NCBI GenBank assembly: GCA_021780375.1
Contig: JAJXYT010000048.1
Coordinates: 1-50,840 of the forward strand
Direction: 5' to 3'
Length of the DNA: 50,840 nucleotides
Origin: a bacterium
GTDB taxonomy: Bacteria; Verrucomicrobiota; Verrucomicrobiia; Limisphaerales; UBA11358
Positions 24,874 to 33,240 of this stretch are shown in pieces. Under the pieces are notes generated by a model, which was not told where the DNA came from, ran no database searches, and worked only from the letters and a program-made list of their open reading frames with translations. The position numbers and the translations under genes are program-made. The first letter of the stretch is position 1. Each line of letters opens with the position of its first letter.

Positions 24874-26235
24874 TCATTTCGCCAGCCGGAAAAACAGATT
24901 TTCCGTCTGCGGAAATAAGGTCAAGGTGCAGTTCGTCCCGTCGTCGGCAATGGAGCCGCCGCAGTCGCTCCAGCTTTCCGCCGCCAGATTGGAACATTGC
25001 TGCAACCTCCAGCTGCTGAAGGACGACGGCCAGGAAAGCAGCAGCGCCGGGCCGGCGCGCTGGAGCTTAAGCGCGGGCGGCGTTGCCGGAGATGAATTGA
25101 CGCTTAACACGTATTCGCCGGTGTTCGCGTATTGGGCATCATGCACCAGGATGAGGAAGTCGCCACTGTTGGCCAGGGTGAGGTTCGCCGTCCCCGTGTC
25201 CGACTCGGCGAGCCATTGGCCGTCCGGCGCGTAAAACGACAGGACCGGCGCGAGGTTGGAAGACACGGCGGCGAGGCTGATGAATACCGGATTGCCGGCC
25301 TGGCCGTTGAACAGCCAGACGTCAGGGTCCGGCGCGCTGACCAGCTCATTGGTCACCGTCTGGCCGCAGGCGATTGGCAGGCTGAAAAGCGGCTGGACGG
25401 CGTGGTTGGTTTGAACGTTCACCAGCACATAGCCCTCCGGCCCGGTCTGCGCCGGCGCGCCGTCGAGCAGCCAGCCCGCCAATGAAAAGCCCAGGTTGGC
25501 AGTGGCGGTGAAGGGCTGATTGTAGCCTTGCCCGACCGAAACCACTCCCTCGGGGTCCACACTGCCGTGCGGGCCGGCGCGAGAGAGAATGGCAAACGTG
25601 TCCACCGCAAAATCCACTGCCACGCTGTGTTCGGCGGTGACGTCCCGCAGCGTGAAGCTGTTTCCGCCCACCTGCTTGATAATTCCATCCACCGTCCAAG
25701 TGTCCGCGTGATAGGTTGGGTCGGGTTGGGCGGTGAAAGTGACGGAGTCGCTCCACCCGACCAACAGGACGCCGTTGTTGCCTGCCGGTTGCACTGTGCC
25801 GCCGTTGCCCACGGTCAGGACCACGCGATTGGTGATGCGCTCAAAGGCCACGTAAATGGACACGTCCGCGTCCCCGAAGGCGAAATGCTGCTGCTCGACG
25901 CTCCATCCGGCATGTTGGCCGTCCACGTACCAGTCTTCAATCTGGTAACCGGCCATCGGCGTCGCCGTCACATCCAGGTTGGCGCCCGCCGGCAGAGTCA
26001 GCGTGCCCTTGGGAGCGATGTCGCCGTTCGGACCGCAGGAGATGCTGACTTGGATTGTTTCCGCGCCGGCGTCCGGGGCGGACGTGAGGCCCAGGGCGAC
26101 CAGGCCGGCCAGGAACAGACCGTGCCACAGCCGCGCCCGCCAGCGTCCGGCTCCCCTGTGCCTTGGGTTCGGAGTTCGAGTTTCAGATTTTGGATTTGCG
26201 TTCATAAAGTTTGTCTTGGTTGTTTTTGATTTCAT
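24874..26235 (-). CDS. Secreted protein with InlB-type bacterial repeats
   Basis: 453 residues. A long basic N-terminus leads into a signal helix (LWHGLFLAGLVALGLTSAP) ending near AGAETIQV. Three ~75-residue units follow of the 'bacterial repeat'/InlB_B type: ANLDVTATPMAGYQIEDWYV, SVTFTAQPDPTYHADTWTV, and FTATANLGFSLAGWLLDG. A pre-peptidase-like beta domain comes next (VWLFNGQAGNPVFISLAAVS to TGEYVLSVNS), then a C-terminal segment (LLLSWPSSFSSWRLQQCSNL ... LFFRLAK) of the sort found at the ends of many Verrucomicrobia secreted proteins. Probably cell-surface or secreted; no enzymatic site seen. The same FFRLAK ending occurs in the neighbour at 26245-26721. Confidence 0.8.
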   Translation of the reverse strand: MKSKTTKTNFMNANPKSETRTPNPRHRGAGRWRARLWHGLFLAGLVALGLTSAPDAGAETIQVSISCGPNGDIAPKGTLTLPAGANLDVTATPMAGYQIEDWYVDGQHAGWSVEQQHFAFGDADVSIYVAFERITNRVVLTVGNGGTVQPAGNNGVLLVGWSDSVTFTAQPDPTYHADTWTVDGIIKQVGGNSFTLRDVTAEHSVAVDFAVDTFAILSRAGPHGSVDPEGVVSVGQGYNQPFTATANLGFSLAGWLLDGAPAQTGPEGYVLVNVQTNHAVQPLFSLPIACGQTVTNELVSAPDPDVWLFNGQAGNPVFISLAAVSSNLAPVLSFYAPDGQWLAESDTGTANLTLANSGDFLILVHDAQYANTGEYVLSVNSSPATPPALKLQRAGPALLLSWPSSFSSWRLQQCSNLAAESWSDCGGSIADDGTNCTLTLFPQTENLFFRLAK

Positions 26236-26244
26236 GCGGATGAG

Positions 26245-26721
26245 TTATTTCGCCAGGCGGAAGAACATATTTCCCGTCGGCGGAGTGATGGCCACGCTGT
26301 TGGTGCCGTTGACGGAATAAACGCCGCCGGTGCTCGCGCCGCCGCCACCGGCGATTTTGTGCCAGTCAATCGAATAGTTCTGGGCGGAGGCGGAGGAGAA
26401 TTGAGGGATGATAGTCGAGAGGAGCAGCGCCAGGACGGCGTAGCGGCGCTTGTGAAAGCGCCGGTGACTGGCGTTCGATAACAGTGCGGCTCTCTGCCGG
26501 GTCGCCGCTACGAAGTTCCGCCAGGTTTTGGACTGCGGCGGGTGAGGGGTGAGGGCACACGCCGCTTTCGGTCGCGGGGGGAGCATCCAACATTCAACAT
26601 TCAACCTCCAACGTCGAATGAAGAAAAGCGGTGTCAGCCCCGTTCCCCGCCAGCCACCGCACTCCAAGACGCTGCGCGTTTCCCAGCCACCATCTTCCAT
26701 TCTCAATTCTCGCGTTTTCAT
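26245..26721 (-). CDS. Short secreted protein, probably a collapsed repeat protein
   Basis: 158 codons from the ATG at 26721, but the real start is unclear: the first ~80 residues are repeat-derived (CATTCAAC- and CCATCTTCC-type sequences lie underneath) and do not look like protein. The last ~70 residues start with a plausible signal helix (RRYAVLALLLSTIIPQF) and then YSIDWHKIAGGGGASTGGVY, which is the typical start of long Verrucomicrobia surface proteins. After only ~20 more residues it ends in GNMFFRLAK, the usual extreme C-terminus of such proteins. This looks like an in-frame internal deletion joining head and tail. Confidence 0.5.
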   Translation of the reverse strand: MKTRELRMEDGGWETRSVLECGGWRGTGLTPLFFIRRWRLNVECWMLPPRPKAACALTPHPPQSKTWRNFVAATRQRAALLSNASHRRFHKRRYAVLALLLSTIIPQFSSASAQNYSIDWHKIAGGGGASTGGVYSVNGTNSVAITPPTGNMFFRLAK

Positions 26722-27773
26722 GGCCGGCCTCCGTTTTTGGCGTTGACGAGTTGTTCGAGCTTTTCCAGCCGGGCGTTCAAGTCCTGAATCCCGGCGCCCT
26801 GTTCCTCCACCTTCTTGTGCTCCTTGAGAAATTCATTCAACCGCATGGCGTTGACGGCTTCGTAGCGGACGGTGTAGGGCAGGCCGTTGGTGTCGTGAAC
26901 GGCCAAGCTGGGATTCACCGTTTCCACTTCCTCGGCGATGAGGCCGAACTGCGGGGTTCCTTGCGGGTCAATTTCCGGCTTGTATTGGAACGTCACGGGC
27001 CGGAGCGACAGCAGCGCGTCGCTGGCGTCACCCATGTCTTGAATGTCCGTCTTGAACCGGCGCGAGGAGGTGAGCGTGCCGAGCTGGCCGGAGGAATTCA
27101 CATAAACCGCCGCGCCACCGGACGCTGTGCTTCCGTAAATGCCGGCGATGAAGGTATTCGCCTGCGTTCCCGGTGTGCCGATGCGAATAACGTGGGTATC
27201 GCCGCTCCCGCCGTAATTTCCAATTTCAATGTTGAAGCTGCCAGTGGTATTATTGTAACCAGAGTCGCTTCCCGATGCGATGTTCTCATCGCCGGTGGTG
27301 TTGCTTGCCAGCGCCGCCTGCCCCAACCCGGTGTTGCCTGCATCCGAATACAGCAACAGGTAGCCGCCCGTGTAAATCCGGGCCGGCGCGGGAAGATTCA
27401 AGTCAGCGGCCAGAGTGAGACTGCCCGCCGAAAAGTTCCCGTCGGCGTCGCGCCGAACCAGGGTGTTGGCGAGGCTGGCGTTGGTGCTGGTGACCAGGAC
27501 GAACTTGAACTTGGCCGCGCCGGTGAAGTTCGTGCCGTTGTCCGTCACGCGCCCCTGGTAGGTGAAGGCCGAGATCTGGGCGCGGGCGGAATTCAAAAGG
27601 AAGAATGAAAAAGGAAGAATGAAAAAACAGATGGCGGCGCGCGGCAGGACACAGGCGCGACGACAATTCTTCATTCCGCATTCTGCCTTCATCATTCGTT
27701 TGAGCGTCCAGGTTGCCAACATCGCCGCGGCGGCGAGACCTGACACGGAGAACTGGTTGATTTTGGTTTTCAT
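26718..27773 (-). CDS. Secreted protein with C-terminal intramolecular chaperone (Peptidase_S74) domain
   Basis: 351 residues from the ATG at 27773. The N-terminal region contains an unusual leader: MKTKINQFSVSGLAAAAML, then a repeat-derived stretch (KAECGMKNCRRAC to FILPFSFFLLNS) that itself supplies a hydrophobic helix, then ARAQISAFTYQGRVTDNGTN, the usual mature start for this kind of protein. The centre carries collagen/fibre-like repeats with GSDSGYNNTTGSFNIEIGN. The C-terminus is an endosialidase-type chaperone domain: SSRRFKTDIQDMGDASDALL, FGLIAEEVE and a coiled coil (LNEFLKEHKKVEEQGAGIQD). Such domains trimerise fibres and cleave themselves off (Ser-Lys dyad, SRRFK). Probably a surface fibre. 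Confidence 0.82.
   Translation of the reverse strand: MKTKINQFSVSGLAAAAMLATWTLKRMMKAECGMKNCRRACVLPRAAICFFILPFSFFLLNSARAQISAFTYQGRVTDNGTNFTGAAKFKFVLVTSTNASLANTLVRRDADGNFSAGSLTLAADLNLPAPARIYTGGYLLLYSDAGNTGLGQAALASNTTGDENIASGSDSGYNNTTGSFNIEIGNYGGSGDTHVIRIGTPGTQANTFIAGIYGSTASGGAAVYVNSSGQLGTLTSSRRFKTDIQDMGDASDALLSLRPVTFQYKPEIDPQGTPQFGLIAEEVETVNPSLAVHDTNGLPYTVRYEAVNAMRLNEFLKEHKKVEEQGAGIQDLNARLEKLEQLVNAKNGGRP
27588..27706. repeat. GGAAGAATG palindromic repeat inside the fibre gene leader
   Basis: AAAAGGAAGAATGAAAAAGG on the left and its imperfect inverse CAATTCTTCATTCCGCATTC on the right bracket a ~45-bp core. It lies in the region encoding the leader of the fibre protein and preserves its frame; it seems to have been exapted into the signal peptide. 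Confidence 0.6.
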
Positions 27774-27925
27774 TTTGGTTTTGGGGTCGTTCAAGTTGCC
27801 GGAACCGGGTTCAGTCGGGAGCTGGCCGCGTCTTTTCCGCGAGGAAAAAAACAAGGCGCAACCCGGCGGCGTCGGCTGGTTCCGTTCCGGTTGTCAGCCA
27901 GACGGACGCCGCTGACGGGCGAAGA

Positions 27926-28435
27926 TCACACGAGGAGCACCGTCACGCGCAACGCGCGCAATGAAGCCGGGGGAAGAACGGTTGAATCGGAGGATACATG
28001 CCGGGTGGATCCCGGCGGAGAGCGAGGGGAGAAATGTCCGGGCGCGACGGCGGGAGTGCAAAGGGGTGGAGCAGATGGCGCCTTGAGTTCCCCGGCTGCT
28101 TTCACGCAGGCGCGGTTGAGGTCGAACGAAGCCACGTGGTCCGCCCGCGGGCCGGAACCCGTGGTGGCCAGAAGACAAAAGACCTTTGAGGCGATGGCGT
28201 GCCGGTGTTGAGGCCGGGTGGCGTCCGCCGTCCGCGCCGGCCGTCTGCGCGGGTGATGCAAAATCACGGTCAGGCGCTCCGGCCCGCCTCCCAGCCAAAC
28301 CACGTGGGTACCTTCCAGCCAGACGCCGAACGCCACCAGGCACGGAAGGAAGCCGGCGCCCTGCAAATAGGCGAGCAGGCAGACCGTCGCCGCCGCTCGC
28401 TGGAAGCGGGCAAAAGGTTTGGAATTCGGCTTCAT
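27926..28435 (-). CDS. Hypothetical secreted protein
   Basis: 169 residues from the ATG at 28435. The N-terminus (KPNSKPFARFQRAAATVCLL) followed by a hydrophobic run resembles a signal peptide or membrane anchor. A short conserved-looking part follows (GVWLEGTHVVWLGGGPERLT) and later ADHVASFDLNRACVKAAG. The last ~50 residues are Pro/Ser-rich and poorly protein-like. A competing frame at 27894-28535 on the same strand is Arg/Gly-rich and looks like a shadow. It is about 150 bp upstream of the fibre gene and may be the first gene of that minus-strand group. Function unknown. Confidence 0.5.
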   Translation of the reverse strand: MKPNSKPFARFQRAAATVCLLAYLQGAGFLPCLVAFGVWLEGTHVVWLGGGPERLTVILHHPRRRPARTADATRPQHRHAIASKVFCLLATTGSGPRADHVASFDLNRACVKAAGELKAPSAPPLCTPAVAPGHFSPRSPPGSTRHVSSDSTVLPPASLRALRVTVLLV

Positions 28436-28607
28436 TTCGCTGACAGCCGTTGCCGGAACTCACGCCGGCGGGTTGCAATGGATCGAATAACAAAAACATG
28501 CCGATTTGCGCAAGAAAGAACGTGAATGATTTCACAAGCGCAATTCAATCCGTCGTGCGGATTTTCAGCGCGCTTGCCATCGAAATGGCAACGGCTGTAA
28601 TGAATCA

Positions 28608-28692
28608 GGCAATGGGGTTTGCCTCCCGGCTCGCGGGGAAAAGCCTTCCGGCTGATAACTCCTGCCAAAATGAAAAGCAACGGTAGTGGGTT
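28608..28692 (+). promoter_or_regulatory. Fluoride (crcB) riboswitch B
   Basis: A second copy of the motif: P1 with loop GGCAATGGGGTTTGCC (28608-28623), a small hairpin (CCCG/CGGG), AAAAGCC, then GGCTGATAACTCCTGCC ending near 28656. The loop GGGGTT can pair with AACTCC in the pseudoknot; the position that is a U-U mismatch in copy A is a G-U pair here. Downstream CTGCC can pair with GGTAG (28682-28686), but no poly-T follows, so this platform may instead act on translation of the ATG at 28693. It controls a truncated phosphoesterase frame. The P1 arms (GGCAA/TTGCC) and the 3' core are near-identical to copy A, while the P2 and platform parts differ. Confidence 0.82.
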
Positions 28693-28926
28693 ATGCAGTT
28701 GCTCATGCTATCCGACGTTCACGGTAACTGGCCCGACCTCCGGGCAGTTCCGGCGAGTTCATTTAAATTCTCCGCTTCCGCGCTGCCATGCCGCCGGAGA
28801 AAAAGCGGCAGCCGCCGTCGCGCTGGCGCGCTTTGGCGCGCCGCGGAAAGGCTGCCGCAGTCCAAAACCTTGCGGCGGTTCGCGCTGGATTTGAATCCGT
28901 GTTCATCGGTGTTCATCCATGGTTGA
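28693..28926 (+). pseudogene. Metallophosphoesterase N-terminal remnant
   Basis: The first 19 codons after riboswitch B read MQLLMLSDVHGNWPDLRAV, the classic opening of YfcE-like calcineurin-type phosphoesterases, in which the DxHG motif binds the metal pair. From about codon 20 on, the sequence turns into Arg/Ser-rich, repeat-like material and stops after 77 codons; the family is normally 150-250 residues. Phosphatases are inhibited by fluoride-metal complexes, so placement behind a fluoride switch would make biological sense for an ancestral gene. The remnant overlaps the start of the following HyfB-like remnant. Confidence 0.55.
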
Positions 28927-29409
28927 ACTTGAATTTATGGGCGCGAAGGGCCTGTTGCTGGAACTAATTGTTGCGCCGTGCGTTGCCGGCGCGCTGGCGG
29001 GAATTGTTGTCCCCGACCGGCGCAATCCCGTGCTGCTGGCGTGGGCCGGTTCGCTGGCGGCGCTGTTGACGTTGTGGGTCAGCGGAAACGTCCTGTGGTG
29101 GGGACAAGTTTTTCAAGCCGAACTCTGGACGATTCGCGGATGGGGAGCGCTCACGGTTTCGCTGGACCGTTTGTGGGCGCTTTTTCTGGCGGTGGCGGCG
29201 GTGGTGGTTCTCGCCAGTTCCATTTTTTCGGCAGGTTATCTGAAGCGATATGTCGGGCATTACCATCTCCAGGCGCTCAACGCCTGGTATCTGCTGCTGT
29301 TCAACGGTTTCGTCAGCGAATGGCTCACGCCGCAAACCATGCCAATGCCTGCGCCGCCTATGTGCTGCTGGCGTTGCTCTTGGCGTTGTTGTTGAGCCTG
29401 TTTTTATGA
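28919..29409 (+). pseudogene. Collapsed HyfB/NuoL-like gene (internal deletions)
   Basis: From the ATG at 28919 the frame encodes ~120 residues resembling the start of an antiporter-type subunit (four hydrophobic helices, then VSLDRLWALFLAVAAVVVLA and YLKRYVGHYHLQALNAWYLL). It then jumps directly to FNGFVSEWLT, a motif that lies ~450 residues into the intact HyfB at 22311. After that, the frame that would fit (one base over) reads HANACAAYVLLALLLALLL, equivalent to the very C-terminus of HyfB, and stops at 29409. At least two large deletions and a frameshift are needed. It sits behind riboswitch B and so mirrors the intact riboswitch-ehr locus. Confidence 0.7.
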
Positions 29410-29557
29410 CGATGACTAAGAAGATGTTGATCGAAGAAATCGCATTGGAAAGTCCAACGGGAGAGCGATGAGTTCTGTTTCAGAAAGCGCATATCGGCCA
29501 TGACGGCTCAAAGCACGCCAAAGTCGCATCGCAGCGCGGCGGCGGCGACAACCCTCG

Positions 29558-32500
29558 TCATTCCGCGAACAAAAACCGCAAGTCGTCGAGCGTCAGGCTC
29601 TGTGCGAACCGTTCCTCGCCGAGCACGTCCTCCGCCAGCGCGGCCTTCTGTTTTTGCAGCAGGCGGATTTTTTGCTCGATGCTGTCGCGCATCAACAGCC
29701 GGTAGGCCATCACCTTGCTCGTCTGGCCGATGCGATGCGTGCGGTCAATGGCTTGGTTTTCCACGGCGGGATTCCACCACGGATCGAACAGGACCACATA
29801 CGACGCGGCGGTAAGATTTAGTCCAAACCCGCCGGCCTTGAGCGAGATCAAAAACACGGCGCTGCCGGTGGCCGATTGAAAGTCCTGGACCAGCGCGCCG
29901 CGGTTTTCCGTGTCGCCCGCCAGGTAAAAATGCGGCCACTCGCGCCGCTTCACGGTTTCGCGCAGCAGATCGAGCATCGTGACGAACTGCGAAAACACGA
30001 GCACCTTGTGGCCTTCCTCCATCAGCGGTTCGAGCAAATCCTCCAGCGCGGCGAGCTTTGCGCTTTCGGCCTCGCGCAGCTTTCCGTCCACGAGCGCCGG
30101 GTGACAGCAAATCTGCCGCAGCCGCAGCAGCGACGTGAGAATGTTGAAGCGTTCCTCGTTGAGTTGCCGGTTGGACTTGAGGCCGAGAATCAGTTGCCGG
30201 GCGCGTTTGAGTTCGGCGCGATAAAGCGTTTGTTGCTCACCCTCCATTTCGCAAAGCAAATCCTCCTCGACGCGGTCGGGCAGGTCCTTCGCGACCTGCG
30301 ACTTGGCGCGCCGCAACAGAAACGGACGCACGCGCGCGGCCAGCCGGCGGCGGGCGAGCGGATCGTCCTTGGCGTCAAAGCGGCGGAGGAAATGCGCGCG
30401 ATTGCCGAACGCGCCGGGCATGGCAAAACCGAAGATGCTCCACAAATCCAGCAGGCGATTTTCGATGGGCGTGCCGGTCAGCGCGAGGCGATGCTCCGCC
30501 TTCAACGCGCGGGCGGCCTGGGCCGTTAGCGAATTCGGATTTTTGATGCACTGGGCTTCGTCCAAAATCGCGGCGAGCCACGGCGTGTCGGCGATGGCAG
30601 GCGAAAGCGCGCGCAGTTGCGCGTAGTTGACGACGACGAGGTCGGAGTTTTCACGCGCGGCGGAAAGTTCCTCGGCCGGTTCGCCGCGCCACAGGCGGAC
30701 GCGCAGACCGGGATAAAACCGCTCCACTTCCGCGCGCCAGTTGTCCATCACGGATTTGGGGCAGACGACGAGAGACGGTTGCTGCGACGCCTTCGTCGCA
30801 GAGGGTGCTGGCGACGCCTCGCCGCCAGATGCGACTGCCTGACCTTCGCGCGACGAGGGCGTCGCGTTCACATTCTGCGGCGGGGCGTCGCAGCTACGCA
30901 GCCACGCCAGCCACGCCAGCGTTTGCAGCGTTTTTCCCAGACCCATGTCGTCCGCGAGCACGCCGCCGAAACGGTTTGCCGTGAGATACGCCAGGAAATG
31001 AAAACCTTCAATCTGATACGGGCGCATTTCGGCGCGGATGGCCGGCGGCAGCGGCGGCGAAACGCGCGTTTTCAATTCGCTGACGCGGCGCTGAATTGTT
31101 TCAACGCGGTCAGGCCCGAGAAATTTCTTTGCGGCCTCGTCGGCGAGTTGCAGCGCGTGAAAGCGTTGCGGCTCGGCGGAGAAATCGCGCGCGTTGAGGC
31201 CGAGCCGGGCGAGTTGTTCGTCCTCTTCGGGCGTGAGACTGAATTGCAATCGCCGCCAGCCCTTTTTGCCGAGCCGCACATAACCGCCGCGCGCATTGAG
31301 CAGAAGTTTTAATTCCTCCGGCGTGAGTGTGGTGTCGCCGACGTTGAGCGCGACTTTGAGATCGAACCAATCCATGCCCGCCTCGGCGACGTCGAGCGAC
31401 ACCGCGCCGCTGACCGGTTCGTCGCGCAGCGTGGCCAGTTCCTGGTCCAGCGACACTTCGATTTCCGGCGGCAGCGATTTGAGCCATGGCACGAACGCCT
31501 CGGGCGTCTTTTTCGTGAGCCGCAATCGCCATTCGCCGGGGTAGCCGTCCCACTTCAATCCGAGCGGATCGAGCACGCGCGGGAAATGTTTTTGCGCCGC
31601 GCGGTCGTGCAGGCTGACGGCGCCGCGCTCGGCTTTGAGTTCCTTTTGCGCTGCGAAATTCGAGGCCGGCTCCCAGCCCTGCGGCGTGAATTTTTCCTTC
31701 GGCATCCCCGGCGCTTTGGCCGTCGCGTTGATGACGATGTCCTCGCTCGGGCTGCCGGGATAAATCGGTTTCAGCGCGCACGAAATCGTCACGGCGACAG
31801 GCACGGTACGGATGCGTTGCCGAAGATGTTCCGGCAGCGGGACGCCGGTGGCGTGCAAAAAGCGCAGGCCGTCGGCGGTTTCGAGCGCGTCGGAGGGAAT
31901 GTTTTTGCGCAACTCCGTTTCCAGCGCGTCGGCGGGCGGGCCGTGAAACAATCCACCCTCGGTGAGATAAAGCGCGGGCCGCCCGTGCAGCGCGCAGAGG
32001 ATGCGCGGCGGCGGCGAACCCTCCGCGGTGGCCAGGGCCAGTTCATAATTTCCGTCGCCGTTTTGCGGCGGGCGCAAATTGAGGCGCAGCGGCTGGCTGG
32101 CGCGGGCCAGCGGTTGGCCGTCGCCAGTCACCACGCGGTCCGGCGCGAGCGGCATCCGCAGGAGCCGGTTTAACGCCGGGCGTGCCGTGGCGTTGGCGTA
32201 TTTGAACGACCACCAGCTTTCGTAATTCCACGGCTTGTAGGTGGCGCTCCAGAGCGGCAGCGATTCGGGCGCGATGACGAGCGCGCCCTGGTCGAACTGC
32301 TCGGAGAATTTTTTGGCCTGCGCCTGTTTCAACTCGGCGAATTCCGCGCTCGCCTCCGTGCGCCATTGCAGCCGCGCCTCGTTTTCAAAGACGGCGAGGC
32401 GCAATTCCAGAAGGCCGGGTTCGGAGACGGGCGCGTAGCCGTCGAATTCGCGAAACCAGTCTTTCCACCGCTCGATTTCCTTTTCGCGTTCCCATTCGCC

Positions 32501-33229
32501 CATGTCGGCTTCAATCAGGCTGCAGTCCGTGATGCCATCCATGAACGCGGGCCAGCGAACGTGCCGGCGGCGAAATTCCCACGCGACGTAAAGCCAGAAA
32601 TAAAAATCGTCGCGCGGGAAATCGGGCCAAAGCTCAATCTCTTTCCAGTAACCGTAGGAGCTGGACGCGATATGCCGTCCAGCGATGGTGCCGAGGTCCG
32701 ATTCGGTCAAATTGCGAAGGCGGGCGTTGGCATGGGATGCCTGCACCCGGCGGACAAATGTGGCTTCGTCGTGGCGGAGTTCGCGGCCCAGGTTTTCAAC
32801 GAGTTTTTCGGAAAGCGGCGAGCGCGGCGGCTGCGGAACGCTCGGCGGTTTGGCCGGGGCGGATGTTTCTTTGAGCTTCTGCGAGCGCGCTGTGGCGGCT
32901 GCGGCAATCCGCTCCCGGGCCGAGGCCGGGAGTTTGCCGTTGGCCGACGACCGCTTTCGCAACTCCATCAGCGCGGCGACAACGTGTTTGCAATCCACGC
33001 CGACCGGGCAGGAGCACTCCGCCTTCCACTCGCCGTCGGCGAATTCAAGGCCCACCTCGTAATCCTCGCCGCCAAGCACGACCGCCGCGTAAAGATGATC
33101 CGGCTCGACGCACTCCAGTTCGAGCACGTCGCCGCGGGCAAAATAGCCGCGCCCGCGCTTGACCGTTTTGGACGGTGTCGAATCGAGAAACCGTTCGATG
33201 CCTTGAAGCAAATCCGTCCGCAATTTCAT
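29558..33229 (-). CDS. SNF2-family helicase with N-terminal SWIM zinc finger
   Basis: 1223 residues. Residues ~40-90 hold a SWIM finger (AECSCPVGVDCKHVVAAL, CxC...CxH). A long middle region follows (bacterial SNF2 helicase-associated type). The C-terminal ~480 residues are the SNF2 motor: motif I GVLADDMGLGKTLQTLAWLA, motif Ia PSLVVCPKSVMDNWRAE, motif II ILDEAQCIKN, motif III ALTGTPIENRLLDLWS, motif V FLISLKAGGFGLNLTAA, motif VI DRTHRIGQT. A ~40-residue Ala/Ser/Pro-rich insertion (from CDAPPQNVNA to SATKASQQ), encoded by the repeat at 30779-30897, separates motifs I and Ia. It probably remodels nucleoprotein complexes or transcription complexes. Confidence 0.92.
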   Translation of the reverse strand: MKLRTDLLQGIERFLDSTPSKTVKRGRGYFARGDVLELECVEPDHLYAAVVLGGEDYEVGLEFADGEWKAECSCPVGVDCKHVVAALMELRKRSSANGKLPASARERIAAAATARSQKLKETSAPAKPPSVPQPPRSPLSEKLVENLGRELRHDEATFVRRVQASHANARLRNLTESDLGTIAGRHIASSSYGYWKEIELWPDFPRDDFYFWLYVAWEFRRRHVRWPAFMDGITDCSLIEADMGEWEREKEIERWKDWFREFDGYAPVSEPGLLELRLAVFENEARLQWRTEASAEFAELKQAQAKKFSEQFDQGALVIAPESLPLWSATYKPWNYESWWSFKYANATARPALNRLLRMPLAPDRVVTGDGQPLARASQPLRLNLRPPQNGDGNYELALATAEGSPPPRILCALHGRPALYLTEGGLFHGPPADALETELRKNIPSDALETADGLRFLHATGVPLPEHLRQRIRTVPVAVTISCALKPIYPGSPSEDIVINATAKAPGMPKEKFTPQGWEPASNFAAQKELKAERGAVSLHDRAAQKHFPRVLDPLGLKWDGYPGEWRLRLTKKTPEAFVPWLKSLPPEIEVSLDQELATLRDEPVSGAVSLDVAEAGMDWFDLKVALNVGDTTLTPEELKLLLNARGGYVRLGKKGWRRLQFSLTPEEDEQLARLGLNARDFSAEPQRFHALQLADEAAKKFLGPDRVETIQRRVSELKTRVSPPLPPAIRAEMRPYQIEGFHFLAYLTANRFGGVLADDMGLGKTLQTLAWLAWLRSCDAPPQNVNATPSSREGQAVASGGEASPAPSATKASQQPSLVVCPKSVMDNWRAEVERFYPGLRVRLWRGEPAEELSAARENSDLVVVNYAQLRALSPAIADTPWLAAILDEAQCIKNPNSLTAQAARALKAEHRLALTGTPIENRLLDLWSIFGFAMPGAFGNRAHFLRRFDAKDDPLARRRLAARVRPFLLRRAKSQVAKDLPDRVEEDLLCEMEGEQQTLYRAELKRARQLILGLKSNRQLNEERFNILTSLLRLRQICCHPALVDGKLREAESAKLAALEDLLEPLMEEGHKVLVFSQFVTMLDLLRETVKRREWPHFYLAGDTENRGALVQDFQSATGSAVFLISLKAGGFGLNLTAASYVVLFDPWWNPAVENQAIDRTHRIGQTSKVMAYRLLMRDSIEQKIRLLQKQKAALAEDVLGEERFAQSLTLDDLRFLFAE
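30779..30897 (-). repeat. GACGCCTCGTCGC-family composite palindrome inserted in the SNF2 gene
   Basis: The segment contains GCTGCGACGCCTTCGTCGC, CTGGCGACGCCTCGCCGCC, CGCGACGAGGGCGTCGCG and CGGGGCGTCGCAGCTACG, several inverted pairs of the family also found in hyfB and hyfG. The protein frame is kept through all ~120 bp. Confidence 0.8.
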
Positions 33230-33240
33230 TTTAAAACAGG

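Noticed and set aside
27894..28535. 213-codon minus-strand frame
   Set aside because: Arg/Gly/Pro-rich shadow of the more protein-like 169-residue frame at 27926-28435.
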